64,000 nt of DNA. Origin: Bacillus piscicola. Lineage in GTDB: Bacteria; Bacillota; Bacilli; Bacillales; Marinococcaceae. Below, one piece after another: positions 1 to 8,661 of this stretch; position 1 is the first letter of the stretch; the number at the start of each line of letters is the position of its first letter. The position numbers and the translations under genes were made by a program. The stretch lies in contig NZ_JAJJJF010000001.1 of assembly GCF_022458745.1 (NCBI RefSeq), positions 496,001 through 560,000 of the forward strand, read 5' to 3'. The notes beneath the pieces were generated by a model. The model was not told where the DNA came from. It was given only the letters and a program-made list of their open reading frames with translations, and made no database searches.

Positions 1-1146
1 ACAGTGTTGATTGATAAAGAAAAGTTGACAGAAGAGCCTGCAGATATTCTGCACAACCCAGACATTGACGTAGTAATCGAAGTGATGGGTGGGGTCCAAG
101 AAGCGCGCGATTACATTCTGCAAGCATTAAAGAATAAAAAGCATGTCGTTACAGCTAACAAAGATTTGATGGCACTGTACGGTGCGGAATTGCTGAAGGT
201 TGCAGCGGATAACAGCTGTGACTTATTTTTTGAAGCGAGTGTAGCGGGAGGAATCCCTATTATTCGCGGATTGACGGAGGGGCTGGCATCTGACCGCATT
301 ACCCAAATGATGGGTATTGTTAATGGCACGACTAATTATATTTTGACGAAGATGGATCAGGAAGGCCGTGACTATGCGGAAGTATTAAAGGAAGCCCAAG
401 AGCTTGGATTTGCAGAAAGTGACCCAACGTCTGACGTGGAAGGACTTGATGCGGCTCGGAAAATGGCTATTCTCGCTACATTAGGTTTTTCAACAGATGT
501 GGCGTTGGAAGACGTTGTCGTAAGAGGAATTACTACTGTAACCACGGAAGACATGGAATACTGTCGTCAACTCGGTTATGTGCTGAAACTGATCGGTCTT
601 GCGAAACGTCAGGAAGGCAGAATTGAAATTACTGTTCAGCCAATGCTGCTTCCTGACAATCATCCTCTCGCTTCAGTGGATAATGAATATAATGCTGTGT
701 ATGTGTACGGAGAAGCGATCGGAGAAACAATGTTCTACGGACCTGGGGCCGGCTCATTGCCGACAGCAACAGCAATTGTTTCAGATCTTATCACGGTTGT
801 GAAGAATTTAGTACTCGGAGTAAATGGGCGATCGATTTCCACCCCTTTATTTGCAAAAGAATTAAAGTCAGATGAAGAAGTAGAAGCAAAGTATTTCCTG
901 CGTTTACACGTTAAAGATGAAACAGGAACATTTAAGGCGTTGACATCGTTGTTTGCACAAGAGGATGTTAGTTTTGAGAAACTTTTGCAATGGCCGTTAG
1001 AGGAAGAACAGCCGGCTGCCGAGGTAGTTATTATCACTCATACAACAAGCAGAGCAGTTTACGAACGGATTTACAATGCATTAGAAAATATGGACGTTGT
1101 CATTGACATCAAGAGCACGTACCGTGTCGAGGGAGGACATCAGTGA
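1..1146 (+). CDS. hom: homoserine dehydrogenase, 5' end cut by the window
   Basis: NAD(P)H-dependent homoserine dehydrogenase, which makes L-homoserine from aspartate semialdehyde in the cytosol for threonine and methionine synthesis. The frame is open from base 1, so about 50 N-terminal residues (start of the Rossmann fold) are missing; 381 residues are visible. Seen: end of the NAD-binding domain (VIEVMGG), the NKDLMA segment with the conserved lysine, the central homoserine dehydrogenase domain ([26 protein letters not shown]), and a C-terminal ACT domain from about residue 300 ([17 protein letters not shown]) typical of feedback-regulated Gram-positive enzymes. The stop overlaps the thrC start, so hom-thrC-thrB is one operon. 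Its promoter is outside the window. Confidence 0.95.
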   Translation, partial: TVLIDKEKLTEEPADILHNPDIDVVIEVMGGVQEARDYILQALKNKKHVVTANKDLMALYGAELLKVAADNSCDLFFEASVAGGIPIIRGLTEGLASDRITQMMGIVNGTTNYILTKMDQEGRDYAEVLKEAQELGFAESDPTSDVEGLDAARKMAILATLGFSTDVALEDVVVRGITTVTTEDMEYCRQLGYVLKLIGLAKRQEGRIEITVQPMLLPDNHPLASVDNEYNAVYVYGEAIGETMFYGPGAGSLPTATAIVSDLITVVKNLVLGVNGRSISTPLFAKELKSDEEVEAKYFLRLHVKDETGTFKALTSLFAQEDVSFEKLLQWPLEEEQPAAEVVIITHTTSRAVYERIYNALENMDVVIDIKSTYRVEGGHQ

Positions 1147-2216
1147 TGAGCAGCTGGAAAGGTTTGTTACATGCCTATAAAGACTATTTGCCAGTAAATG
1201 ACCAGACCCCGCTTTTAACGTTAAATGAAGGGAATACGCCTTTAATTCATTTGGAACGTTTATCAGAGGAATGGGGCGTTGATATCCACGTCAAAACAGA
1301 AGGTACGAATCCGACAGGATCATTTAAAGACCGCGGAATGGTTATGGCGGTGGCAAAGGCGAAAGAAGAAGGCAGTAAGGCGATCATTTGCGCTTCTACT
1401 GGTAACACTTCAGCAGCGGCCGCTGCATACGGTGCGAGAGCAGGTTTGCGTACTGTCGTCGTCATTCCTGAAGGGAAAATTGCGCTTGGCAAGCTTGCTC
1501 AGGCTGTTATGTACGGGGCCGAAGTGTTTGAAATTCAAGGAAACTTTGATAACGCCCTCGACATTGTGAGGTCCGTTAGTGAAAAAGAAAACATCACGCT
1601 CGTTAACTCGGTTAACCCCTACCGTATCGAAGGTCAAAAAACGTCAGCATTTGAGATTTGTGATGCATTAGGAGAGGCACCGGATATTTTGTCTATTCCA
1701 GTCGGGAATGCTGGTAATATTACTGCCTACTGGAAAGGCTTTAAGGAATACCATGAGAAAAAAAAGACAGGCCTTCCTGAGATGCATGGCTTCGAAGCAG
1801 AAGGTGCAGCCGCTATTGTACAGAATAAGATCATTGAAGCACCGGAGACAATCGCAACAGCAATCCGTATTGGGAATCCAGCGAGCTGGACGAAAGCAGT
1901 TGATGCTGCCAAGGAGTCAAATGGCCGTATTAATATGGTCACAGATGCGGAAATTCTGGAAGCCTATCAGCTGCTTGCCCAGAAAGAAGGAGTATTTGCG
2001 GAACCGGCTTCATGTGCTTCCGTTGCCGGCTTGCGGAAACATATAGAACAGGGGATCATACCAAAAGGTTCGAAAGTTGTGTGTGTCTTAACCGGAAATG
2101 GCTTGAAAGACCCGAACACAGCTATTGATACTATTACAGTAAAACCGGAATTAATTCCAAACAGTGAAGATGCCTTCTTGGAAAAACTTAAGGGAGGCGT
2201 AACAGGTGGCAGGTAA
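1146..2216 (+). CDS. thrC: threonine synthase
   Basis: PLP-dependent threonine synthase (356 aa) that converts O-phosphohomoserine to L-threonine. The PLP lysine is in TGSFKDRGM near residue 60, the [17 protein letters not shown] phosphate and substrate loop follows, and a glycine-rich phosphate-binding segment ([12 protein letters not shown]) lies mid-protein. Length matches the short Bacillus-type enzyme. I chose ATG 1146 because GAGGGAGG sits just upstream; a GTG at 1143 would overlap hom by one more codon. The TGATG junction with hom implies translational coupling. The 3' end overlaps thrB by 11 bases. Confidence 0.95.
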   Translation: MSSWKGLLHAYKDYLPVNDQTPLLTLNEGNTPLIHLERLSEEWGVDIHVKTEGTNPTGSFKDRGMVMAVAKAKEEGSKAIICASTGNTSAAAAAYGARAGLRTVVVIPEGKIALGKLAQAVMYGAEVFEIQGNFDNALDIVRSVSEKENITLVNSVNPYRIEGQKTSAFEICDALGEAPDILSIPVGNAGNITAYWKGFKEYHEKKKTGLPEMHGFEAEGAAAIVQNKIIEAPETIATAIRIGNPASWTKAVDAAKESNGRINMVTDAEILEAYQLLAQKEGVFAEPASCASVAGLRKHIEQGIIPKGSKVVCVLTGNGLKDPNTAIDTITVKPELIPNSEDAFLEKLKGGVTGGR

Positions 2217-3126
2217 AAAATTAGTCATCACGGTTCCGGCAAGCTCTGCCAATTTAGGGCCGGGCTTTGATTCAATCGGACTGGCTGTGAATCGCTATTT
2301 AACGCTGGAGGCAGAGCAAGCGGAGGAATGGAGTTTTGAGTCGGAATCTCCAGAGTTGGCTACTATGCCTGCGGGGAACGACAACCTTGTTTATAAGGCA
2401 GCGTCCGGTTTAGCTGAGGAATTAGGCGTCGAGCTTCCTCCCTGCCACGTTAAAATGACTACGGAGATTCCACTTGCGCGTGGGTTAGGAAGCAGTGCCG
2501 CTGCGATAGTTGCTGCTATTGAGTTGGTCAATGGGCTAACGAGAACCGAGCTTTCGATAGAAGAGAAACTGCGCTATGCAAGTCTTTGGGAAGGACACCC
2601 AGATAATGTCGGCCCATGTTTGTACGGAGGTTTAATTGTCGGGACGCATTCGAAAGTAGAGACTAACCTTGTCCATTGCGGTGTTCCTGACGTTGATTTA
2701 GTGCTGGCCGTTCCTAGTTCAGAGCTGTTAACAGAAGAAGCCCGTGGGATTTTACCGGAAAGCTTGAATTATGCTGACGCCATCCGGGGAAGTTCGATTG
2801 GAAATGTACTGGTAGCAGCACTCTTAAAAGAAGAGTGGGATTTAGTTGGACGGATGATGGGAAGTGATATTTTCCATCATCCGTACCGGGAAAAATTAGT
2901 CCCTGGATTGACAGATATTATCAATAATGCACGTAGATATGGGGCTTATGGTGCCGCTTTAAGCGGCGCAGGACCTACCATCGTCTGTCTCGCGCCGGCT
3001 GGTGAAGGATCAGCTGTATGCGGAGAGCTGCAAAAAGATTATCCTGACTTTCACATTTATCCTGCACGACCGGCACCATTTGGAGCAACGGTTCGCTATG
3101 TGGAGGATAAAAGTTTCTCATCCTGA
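2206..3126 (+). CDS. thrB: homoserine kinase
   Basis: GHMP-family kinase (306 aa) phosphorylating L-homoserine with ATP, the step between Hom and ThrC. Motifs seen: N-terminal [18 protein letters not shown], the GHMP ATP loop [16 protein letters not shown] near residues 87-102, and the C-terminal [14 protein letters not shown] loop. The GTG start at 2206 follows GGGAGG with good spacing and overlaps thrC by 11 bases. It is the last gene of the operon and is followed by an intrinsic terminator. Confidence 0.95.
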   Translation: MAGKKLVITVPASSANLGPGFDSIGLAVNRYLTLEAEQAEEWSFESESPELATMPAGNDNLVYKAASGLAEELGVELPPCHVKMTTEIPLARGLGSSAAAIVAAIELVNGLTRTELSIEEKLRYASLWEGHPDNVGPCLYGGLIVGTHSKVETNLVHCGVPDVDLVLAVPSSELLTEEARGILPESLNYADAIRGSSIGNVLVAALLKEEWDLVGRMMGSDIFHHPYREKLVPGLTDIINNARRYGAYGAALSGAGPTIVCLAPAGEGSAVCGELQKDYPDFHIYPARPAPFGATVRYVEDKSFSS

Positions 3127-3175
3127 TAAGGGGAAACTTCCATCAGTAGGGTTACGGTGAAAAAATGGCAAGGCA

Positions 3176-3214
3176 AAGAAAAAAAGGGGCTGTCTCTTCG
3201 GACAGTCCCTTTTA
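3176..3214. terminator. bidirectional intrinsic terminator between thrB and yutI
   Basis: Hairpin GGGGCTGTC/GACAGTCCC with a short CTTCG-type loop, flanked by an A-run on the left and TTTTAT on the right. It can end the thr operon on the plus strand and yutI on the minus strand. Confidence 0.85.
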
Positions 3215-3230
3215 TACATGTAATTTAGTG

Positions 3231-3473
3231 TTAAAATACTTGTTCAATTTCAGTAACGCCAGGAACTTCTTCAATTAAAGCACGCTCGATACCGGCCTTT
3301 AAAGTAATTGTAGAAGATGGGCAGGTACCACACGCTCCCATAAGGCGTACTTTAACGATACCGTCTTCCAATCCTACTAATTCAACGTCACCGCCATCAC
3401 GTAGCAAAAATGGACGTAACTTTTCAAGAACTTCCTGCACTTGAGCGTACATATCTTCCGTTGTATGTGGCAT
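3231..3473 (-). CDS. yutI: NifU C-terminal-domain (Nfu) iron-sulfur scaffold/carrier
   Basis: Small Nfu-type protein (80 aa) that carries or transfers Fe-S clusters to client apoproteins in the cytosol. The whole protein is one NifU C-terminal domain, with the cluster-binding CxxC at Cys48/Cys51 in GACGTCPSS and the [10 protein letters not shown] signature near residues 24-33. AGAGGAGA-like SD sequence precedes ATG 3473. It is convergent with thrB and downstream of a well-formed minus-strand promoter. Proximity to the A-type carrier yutM and to yutJ-like and yuzB genes recalls the B. subtilis yut cluster. Confidence 0.9.
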   Translation of the reverse strand: MPHTTEDMYAQVQEVLEKLRPFLLRDGGDVELVGLEDGIVKVRLMGACGTCPSSTITLKAGIERALIEEVPGVTEIEQVF

Positions 3474-3545
3474 GCACGAATCTCTCCTTTCATTCCCCTT
3501 AATAGTGCTGTAGAGAAGGGTACATTTTTTAAGGGCTTATTGGAT

Positions 3546-3575
3546 ATTGTACTATGAACAGCGCTCCATTGACAA
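3546..3575 (-). promoter_or_regulatory. sigma-A-type promoter for yutI
   Basis: On the minus strand TTGTCA (3570-3575) and TACAAT (3546-3551) are separated by 18 bases, about 70 bases upstream of the yutI start. Confidence 0.6.
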
Positions 3576-3616
3576 CTGATATCAATCAGTATCATCAAAC
3601 CGAATGATTATAATGA

Positions 3617-5260
3617 TTACACACCTGAGTGGTATTTATACATCCATAAGACACCGCTCTTTAACAATCGTGCTACTCGGCCCGTTAAAGCTGTGTCCCC
3701 CATCACACCAAACCCATGTTTCTTACCTAAGGAACCGAGCACTCCTTTTAATTTAATAGTAGGAAGTTTTTCAGGGAGAACTTCGCCATTCCACCGCTTC
3801 CTTAACACCGTTGCAACCTGGTCTGCCTGCCCTTCTGCAAGCTGAGCACTTGGTGCGTGCGGAAGACTTGCGCAATCACCAACAACAAAAACATTTTCGT
3901 TATTTGGGAGATGATGATGAGGGGTTAAAATGACGCGGTCTTTGTCGTCTTTTTCCACATCCATATCCCGGACAATCTTACTTGGTTGGATGCCGGCAGT
4001 CCAAATGGTAGCATCCGTTTCGATGAATTCGTCATGGTTATACAAACCATCTTCTTTCACTTCGGTAATATTAGAGTTACTGATGACCTCAACGTCGTGC
4101 TTCTCAAACCAATTCTGAACATAATTGCTTAAACGCTTTGGAAACATTGGCAGAATTGTTTCACCGCGGTCAAAGAGTTTAATACGGAGATCCGCTCTGC
4201 TTTCACGAAGTTCGCTTGCAATTTCTACGCCGCTTAGACCGGCACCAATGATCGAAACAACGGAATTAGCGGGGAGATTATTAAGGGTCTCATACGTTCT
4301 CCGTGTATTTTCCATAGACTGGATACTGTATGTGAATTCCTTGGCACCAGGCACACCGTGATATTTATCTTCGCTTCCAAGGGCGACAATCAAATAATCG
4401 AAGGTAAGGCTCTCTTCCCCTCGCATGTGGATTAACTGTTGTTCGATGTCAATTTTTTCAATCGTCCCAAAGTGAAGTTGCAATTGGTTGTGTTCTGGAA
4501 AAGGAACGCGAACTTCATGATCCGCCTCAGTTCCAGCGGCCAAAGCATAATATTCCGTTTTCATACAGTGGTATGGAAGTTTGTCTACAAGCACAATTTC
4601 AACATCTTCTGGAAGGTCATTCGGCAGCAAGCGCTGTAACATGCGCAGCCCCCCATAACCACCTCCCAAAATGACTAACTTTTTCATCGATTGATGTCCC
4701 CTTTTTGTTAAAATTCCTTGTAAGCTCGTATATTGAAGTACCATTAATCGATCAAGATATGCTTCCCTGGTATCTTCTTCAACAGTAGCCAATGTATAAT
4801 AAAACAGGCTGTTAATAATGTCTGCCCACAATGAAATGTCGGTGTCAGCCTTGATATCTTTTTCTTTCATCCCATTTTTAAGGAGTTCTTTCCAATTTTC
4901 TATTAGCAAGGAGTCTTTTCTTTCTACGACATGCTGCCATATTTGCCTCGTCAGTTCAGGATTTAAGTGATACTCTCCGAGGAAGTAACTGAAATGGACG
5001 CGCAGCTTGGATAAAAAATTCATACGTCGTAAACTATATGTTTCCATGTAATCGTCAATTTCTTGCAGCCGGTCCTCCGCTAATGACTGCATGATGGACT
5101 CTTTTGTTGGGAAATAATTAAAGAAGGTTCCTTTGGCGATTTCCGCTGTTTCCGTTATTTCCTGAACGGTAGTGGTCTCAAACCCTTTTTCCCGAAATAA
5201 AGACACCGCAGCTTGTATTATTTTCCCCCGGGTTAGCTGTTTTTTATCATCTCTGTTCAC
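3617..5260 (-). CDS. in-frame fusion: TetR-family regulator + YutJ-like NDH-2-type flavoprotein
   Basis: One uninterrupted frame of 547 aa. Residues 1-191 are a complete TetR-type repressor: an N-terminal HTH (FETTTVQEITETAEIAKGTF, NYFPTKES) followed by a helical ligand/dimer domain. From residue 192 ([17 protein letters not shown] at 4687) comes a complete 356-aa FAD/NADH oxidoreductase of the YutJ/NDH-2 type with a FAD GxGxxG, a second dinucleotide motif (VSIIGAGLSGVEIASEL) and FVVGDCA. No stop separates the halves. The internal ATG has an AGGGG-like SD, so YutJ may also be made alone. GTG 5260 was chosen because AAGGAGG lies just upstream. The gene probably represses itself through the palindrome at 5328-5345. 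If the missing stop is a sequencing error, these are two adjacent genes. Confidence 0.85.
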   Translation of the reverse strand: MNRDDKKQLTRGKIIQAAVSLFREKGFETTTVQEITETAEIAKGTFFNYFPTKESIMQSLAEDRLQEIDDYMETYSLRRMNFLSKLRVHFSYFLGEYHLNPELTRQIWQHVVERKDSLLIENWKELLKNGMKEKDIKADTDISLWADIINSLFYYTLATVEEDTREAYLDRLMVLQYTSLQGILTKRGHQSMKKLVILGGGYGGLRMLQRLLPNDLPEDVEIVLVDKLPYHCMKTEYYALAAGTEADHEVRVPFPEHNQLQLHFGTIEKIDIEQQLIHMRGEESLTFDYLIVALGSEDKYHGVPGAKEFTYSIQSMENTRRTYETLNNLPANSVVSIIGAGLSGVEIASELRESRADLRIKLFDRGETILPMFPKRLSNYVQNWFEKHDVEVISNSNITEVKEDGLYNHDEFIETDATIWTAGIQPSKIVRDMDVEKDDKDRVILTPHHHLPNNENVFVVGDCASLPHAPSAQLAEGQADQVATVLRKRWNGEVLPEKLPTIKLKGVLGSLGKKHGFGVMGDTALTGRVARLLKSGVLWMYKYHSGV

Positions 5261-5327
5261 CAAAACCCTCCTTCTTATTTATTTAAGAGAGCTTTTTATA
5301 ACTTCACTTTTAGATATGTATATGTAA

Positions 5328-5345
5328 AAATGACCATGGTCATTT
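5328..5345. promoter_or_regulatory. perfect 18-bp palindrome, probable TetR operator
   Basis: AAATGACCATGGTCATTT reads the same on both strands. It lies just downstream of the -10 of the minus-strand promoter, over the expected transcription start, which is the usual place for an autorepressing TetR operator. Assignment to the adjacent TetR domain is inference. Confidence 0.7.
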
Positions 5346-5348
5346 CAA

Positions 5349-5377
5349 ATTATAACGATTGTGTGGCGATTTTACAA
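5349..5377 (-). promoter_or_regulatory. sigma-A promoter of the TetR-YutJ gene
   Basis: Minus-strand TTGTAA (5372-5377), 17-base spacer, TATAAT (5349-5354), about 90 bases upstream of the GTG start. The palindromic operator begins 4 bases past the -10. Confidence 0.7.
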
Positions 5378-5460
5378 CAATTCGTTTAAATTTCAACTAT
5401 TCCCTTTTTTGAGAACAGATAATACAGGTAGGAAAGGGCAAAGACTCGACTTTGGACAGG

Positions 5461-5489
5461 TTGACTTATTTCGCAAGCAGCGATAGGAT
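5461..5489 (+). promoter_or_regulatory. sigma-A promoter of yuzB
   Basis: TTGACT (5461-5466), 17-base spacer, TAGGAT (5484-5489), about 30 bases before the yuzB start codon. Confidence 0.6.
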
Positions 5490-5518
5490 AAGTGCAGACT
5501 GCTAAAGAGGTGAAACTG

Positions 5519-5755
5519 ATGCTGCCTATTATAGAATTTTGCATGAGCAATTTGGCAAGCGGCACTCAGGAAGTAAAAGAAGAGCTTGAGAAAGATCCAG
5601 ATCTTGACATCATTGAATATGGCTGCTTAGGGAACTGTGCGCACTGCGCGATGAACATGTATGCCCTAGTCAATGGAGAAATAGTTGATGGAGAAGACCC
5701 AGATGAACTGCTTGCCAATATTTATAAATATTTAGAAGAAAACCCAATGTTTTAA
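5519..5755 (+). CDS. yuzB: YuzB-like DUF1450 protein
   Basis: Small cytosolic protein (78 aa) of the DUF1450/YuzB family; the biochemical function is not established. Seen: start MLPIIEFCMSNL, a central cysteine-rich YGCLGNCAHC segment (C-x3-C-x2-C) and the family ending KYLEENPMF, which give a confident family match. The cysteines suggest a metal or Fe-S role, but that is inference. ATG 5519 follows AAAGAGGTG at a proper distance; in-frame upstream codons lack an SD. It is divergent from the TetR-YutJ gene. The next terminator-like hairpin downstream (6049-6102) is separated from it by a repeat element. Confidence 0.85.
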   Translation: MLPIIEFCMSNLASGTQEVKEELEKDPDLDIIEYGCLGNCAHCAMNMYALVNGEIVDGEDPDELLANIYKYLEENPMF

Positions 5756-5823
5756 GATTAAAGTCAATTTCATAATTCGAATCCAGTTATTAAAATCCGA
5801 ACAATTTGGATATAGCATAGACT

Positions 5824-5951
5824 GTTGATTTCCACTGCAGGCGGACGCTTTCCGCGGGCATGGCTTGAGCCACCTCATTCGCTCCGCTCATTGCGGAGTC
5901 TCAAGACTCATGCTATTCCCGCAGGAGTCGCCGCCTTCCGTTACAATCAAC
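5824..5951. repeat. GC-rich imperfect palindromic repeat element (about 128 bp)
   Basis: Bounded by GTTGATT (5824-5830) and its inverse AATCAAC (5945-5951). The left arm GGCGGACGCTTTCCGCGGGC and the right arm (GCGGGAATAGCATGAG... read in reverse) are imperfect inverted copies around a CTCCGCTCATTGCGGAG hairpin. Similar elements are, as I recall, dispersed between genes in many Bacillaceae. The 20-bp block at 5852-5871 recurs inverted at 31919-31938. No coding capacity is evident. Confidence 0.75.
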
Positions 5952-6048
5952 CGGTAGTATTTGCGGTTTTAGGAGAATATTTAAACAGAATTTCCACATG
6001 ATTGTGCGTCTTTTTTAGTTATTTAAACACTTATGAAATTGATTCATT

Positions 6049-6102
6049 AAAGAAGCTATTCCAGGAACGACCTCTCGATGTTCCCTCAGAATAGCTTCTT
6101 TT
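6049..6102 (+). terminator. intrinsic terminator, possibly that of yuzB
   Basis: Long stem AAAGAAGCTATTC/GAATAGCTTCTTT with an inner GGAAC/GTTCC stem and a short T-run. It is 300 bases past yuzB, with the repeat element in between. Confidence 0.75.
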
Positions 6103-6160
6103 GCATGTGTATGTGTAAAATATTACTCGATAACTTCAAAAGAAAACTGATAGTTGTGGA

Positions 6161-6605
6161 CTGAAAAGAGCGTCGGGCGGCGACTCCAGCGGGAAAAGCA
6201 TAAAGGAACCTCTGCTAAGACCGCACACGTCGGGAAGGGAACTTCTACTAAGAACGCAAACGTCCTGTTTGCAACGTAGAAGTCAGTACATCCTGTACAA
6301 GTCAACGCAGAAGCCACCGCATCCTGCGACGCACAGGAGGTGCTAGGGCCGCCGTTCCCACAGGACGTGGGGAACTTAGGCGGCTTCCTTAGGTCCCGCA
6401 GTGAGCGCTTAAAGGGAGGCAACCTAAATTCGCGACGTCCTGTCGCAACGGTTGCATGACCTACATCCTGTAGGCCCGAGGAAGCTGAAGCGTTGCCCGC
6501 GGCAAAGAAGACACAGTGAGAGCAAGCGTAAGCGCAGTCTCGAGCTGATGTCGCCCTTGTGCCTGTAGGTGAAAGCGCCCGCCCAGAGCGATTGGAAGTC
6601 GGTTG
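6161..6605. repeat. composite palindromic repeat with an array of mini-hairpins
   Basis: About 440 GC-rich non-coding bases whose ends are imperfect inverted copies (GGGCGGCGACTCC at the left; GGGCGGGCGCTTTC, reverse complement, at the right). Inside are at least seven small palindromes centred on TCCTG or its complement, among them 6256-6272, 6286-6298, 6318-6328, 6331-6343, 6354-6375, 6432-6446 and 6460-6474, some nested inside longer stems. The 82 bp at 6495-6576 recur at 31931-32012 with six mismatches. It lies directly upstream of the yutM promoter. Open frames across it have no SD or family match. Confidence 0.75.
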
Positions 6606-6690
6606 TAGTTGTGTAAAAACAAAGTGTTGAAAGTATTGTTCTCATAACCATTTAGAGAAAAACATGACGCATACTTTGTAAGTGTAGTGT

Positions 6691-6719
6691 TTGAAGGAAT
6701 CTTTTAAACACGTTATAAT
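6691..6719 (+). promoter_or_regulatory. sigma-A promoter of yutM
   Basis: TTGAAG (6691-6696), 17-base spacer, TATAAT (6714-6719), 36 bases upstream of the start codon. Confidence 0.65.
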
Positions 6720-6754
6720 TTATGAAAGGCTTTAAAGCAAAGGAGGTACAATTC

Positions 6755-7105
6755 ATGATTACCGTCAAGGAAGCGGCAGTAACGCAAGTGAAGAAAATGA
6801 TGGAAGAAGAGGAAGAGAACGTAATGTTACGAGTTGGTGTGAAAGGCGGCGGATGTTCAGGATTGTCGTATAGTTTAGGCTTTGATTCTGAGGCAGCCGA
6901 GGACGATAAGGTCCAGGAAGAGAATGGGTTGAAAATTTTAATTGATAAGGAAAGCGCACCTCTGCTTGAAGGTGTCGTGATCGACTATAAACAGAACATG
7001 ATGGGGGGCGGGTTCACGATTGATAACCCGAATGCCCTTGTATCCTGTGGATGTGGTTCATCGTTTAAAACGGCCACTAATGCCGGTACCCCGGAAGATT
7101 GTTAA
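6755..7105 (+). CDS. yutM: A-type iron-sulfur cluster carrier (HesB/IscA/ErpA family)
   Basis: A-type carrier (116 aa) that passes Fe-S clusters from scaffolds to target enzymes. The three cluster cysteines are Cys34 (GGGCSG) and Cys98/Cys100 (SCGCGSSF), the canonical C-x(60-70)-C-x-C pattern, and the protein is one domain of normal length. ATG 6755 has a strong AAAGGAGGT SD, which rules out an in-frame ATG at 6722. The gene stands alone between its own promoter and terminator and shares the neighbourhood with yutI, as in B. subtilis. Confidence 0.92.
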   Translation: MITVKEAAVTQVKKMMEEEEENVMLRVGVKGGGCSGLSYSLGFDSEAAEDDKVQEENGLKILIDKESAPLLEGVVIDYKQNMMGGGFTIDNPNALVSCGCGSSFKTATNAGTPEDC

Positions 7106-7113
7106 CCAAATGA

Positions 7114-7149
7114 AAGACTCCTTTTGCCGGCCGCAAAGGGAGTCTTTTT
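7114..7149. terminator. bidirectional terminator between yutM and yumC
   Basis: AAGACTCCTTTTGC/GCAAAGGGAGTCTT hairpin with A-rich left and T-rich right flank. It serves both convergent genes. Confidence 0.88.
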
Positions 7150-7154
7150 CGTTA

Positions 7155-8177
7155 TTAAAACATATGGGAACTGTGTCCCGGCTGAAGACGGGCTTTCGGG
7201 TCCATATAGGCTTTGGCATTGTTTACTGCCGTAGGCGCTTCCCCAAAACCTGTCGCAATTAACTTCACCTTTCCTTCATAGGTGGCAACATCACCGGCGG
7301 CGTAAATTCCTTCTATGTTTGTTTCCATTTTTGAATTGACTTTTATCATGTTTTTGTCAAATTCGAGTCCCCATTCTTTAATTGGGCCGAGAGAGGAAAT
7401 GAATCCATAATTAACAATGAGGCTGTCTACGTCTACTTCACGTGTTTCATCGCCCTTGACTTCCTCAATCACGACTTTCTCAATTGTCTCCCCGTCTCCG
7501 ATCAACTCTTTTACTTGAAAAGGAGTCACGATTTCAACATCGGACTTTTCAAGTTGTTCGACACTATGCTCATGCGCACGGAATGTATCACGGCGATGAA
7601 CAAGCAAAACGTCCGCAATCGGGTCCAGCATATTGGCCCAGTCGACAGCCGAATCGCCACCACCGCATATTATAACACGCTGATTTTTAAACTGCTGAAG
7701 ATCATTGACGAAGTAATGAAGGTTGTTGTTTTCATATGGCTCTGTACCTTCTATTTTTAAACGGCGTGGCTGAAATGCCCCCACTCCTGCTGTAATAATA
7801 ATAGTTCGTGAGTAGTGGATATCTTTACCAGTGTGTAGTTCGAAGATGCCGTCGTCTGTTTTTACTACATTTTCAACCGATTGTTCGAGCACAACCTCCG
7901 TTTCAAACATGTTCATTTGTTCGACAAGATTATCGATTAACTCTTGTGCTCTGATTTTGGGAAAACCGGCAACATCATAAATGTATTTCTCCGGATATAA
8001 CGCTGATAGCTGTCCGCCAAGCTGAGGCATGCTTTCGATAATTTTCACTTTCGCTTGTCGCATCCCACCATAAAAGGCAGTAAATAATCCAGTCGGACCA
8101 CCGCCGAGGATTGTAATATCATATATATCTTGTTCAGGGACCAAAACGTCCACCTCCATATTGGTGTCATCATACAC
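7155..8177 (-). CDS. yumC: ferredoxin--NADP+ reductase, thioredoxin-reductase-like type
   Basis: FAD-dependent NADPH:ferredoxin/flavodoxin oxidoreductase (340 aa) of the TrxR-like type lacking a CxxC redox pair. Seen: FAD motif [19 protein letters not shown] near residues 23-42, [24 protein letters not shown] motif [12 protein letters not shown], the [14 protein letters not shown]-phosphate loop, and the tail [20 protein letters not shown], all strongly YumC-like. It may supply electrons to ferredoxin-dependent steps. The start is uncertain: GTG 8177 sits close to AGGAGGTAT, and ATG 8159 is an alternative without a clear SD. The cobalamin riboswitch begins on its far side. Confidence 0.92.
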   Translation of the reverse strand: MYDDTNMEVDVLVPEQDIYDITILGGGPTGLFTAFYGGMRQAKVKIIESMPQLGGQLSALYPEKYIYDVAGFPKIRAQELIDNLVEQMNMFETEVVLEQSVENVVKTDDGIFELHTGKDIHYSRTIIITAGVGAFQPRRLKIEGTEPYENNNLHYFVNDLQQFKNQRVIICGGGDSAVDWANMLDPIADVLLVHRRDTFRAHEHSVEQLEKSDVEIVTPFQVKELIGDGETIEKVVIEEVKGDETREVDVDSLIVNYGFISSLGPIKEWGLEFDKNMIKVNSKMETNIEGIYAAGDVATYEGKVKLIATGFGEAPTAVNNAKAYMDPKARLQPGHSSHMF

Positions 8178-8399
8178 ATACCTCCTATTATAAACATATG
8201 ACTTTTGTTTTTAAAAGTAAGAGAATTACTGTCGATTTTTTTGTAATTGTCAGAACAACATTCTACCTATTTTACAAAAAGGATTGCCAAAAGAAGACAT
8301 TTGTTTTAAAGTGAAGATGGAGAAATCATCTTGTCAACAAACCAATATATACAAGTTAGTTACCAATACATACTAAGTGACAACTGAATATGTTTATAG

Positions 8400-8562
8400 G
8401 AAAAGGTGGAGACAGCTGATGAACTGTTTCCTTAAAAGGGAAGTCCGGTGAAATTCCGGCACGGTCCCGCCACTGTAACTGGGTTGTTTACCTGCTGAGC
8501 CACTCCCGAGTCATCCGGGGGGAAGGATGGTAAACGTGAAACCAGGAGTCAGGAGACCTGCC
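8400..8562 (+). ncRNA. cobalamin (B12) riboswitch aptamer 1
   Basis: Class signatures in order: GGTGAAATTCCGGC near 8449, CCCGCCACTGTAACTG near 8466, and the B12 box AGTCAGGAGACCTGCC at 8547-8562. It leads the cbiH60 operon and should lower its expression when adenosylcobalamin is abundant (established for the family). Confidence 0.92.
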
Positions 8563-8642
8563 TTTTTCAATAACACCGTTAGAACCTACGGGTAATGGGG
8601 AGGTGTTAAAGAGTGCGGCAGGGCTGTCTGTTTCTTTTTTAC
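8557..8642 (+). terminator. riboswitch expression-platform terminator
   Basis: CCTGCC (8557-8562, inside the B12 box) can pair with GGCAGG (8617-8622), and TAACACC (8571-8577) with GGTGTTA (8602-8608). A T-rich tract follows at 8628-8640. Overlap with the B12 box suggests ligand-dependent folding. Confidence 0.6.
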
Positions 8643-8661
8643 TAGGAATAGTTTGCGTTCC

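Noticed and set aside
3608-3622. PerR/Fur-box-like TTATAATGATTACAC upstream of yutI
   Set aside because: One half-site is perfect but the other has two mismatches, it overlaps the end of the neighbouring gene and it is over 30 bases beyond the -35; AT-rich DNA gives such hits easily.
6123-6651. Minus-strand reading frames of 99 and 75 codons
   Set aside because: They lie wholly in the palindromic repeat, have odd composition, no SD and no family resemblance.
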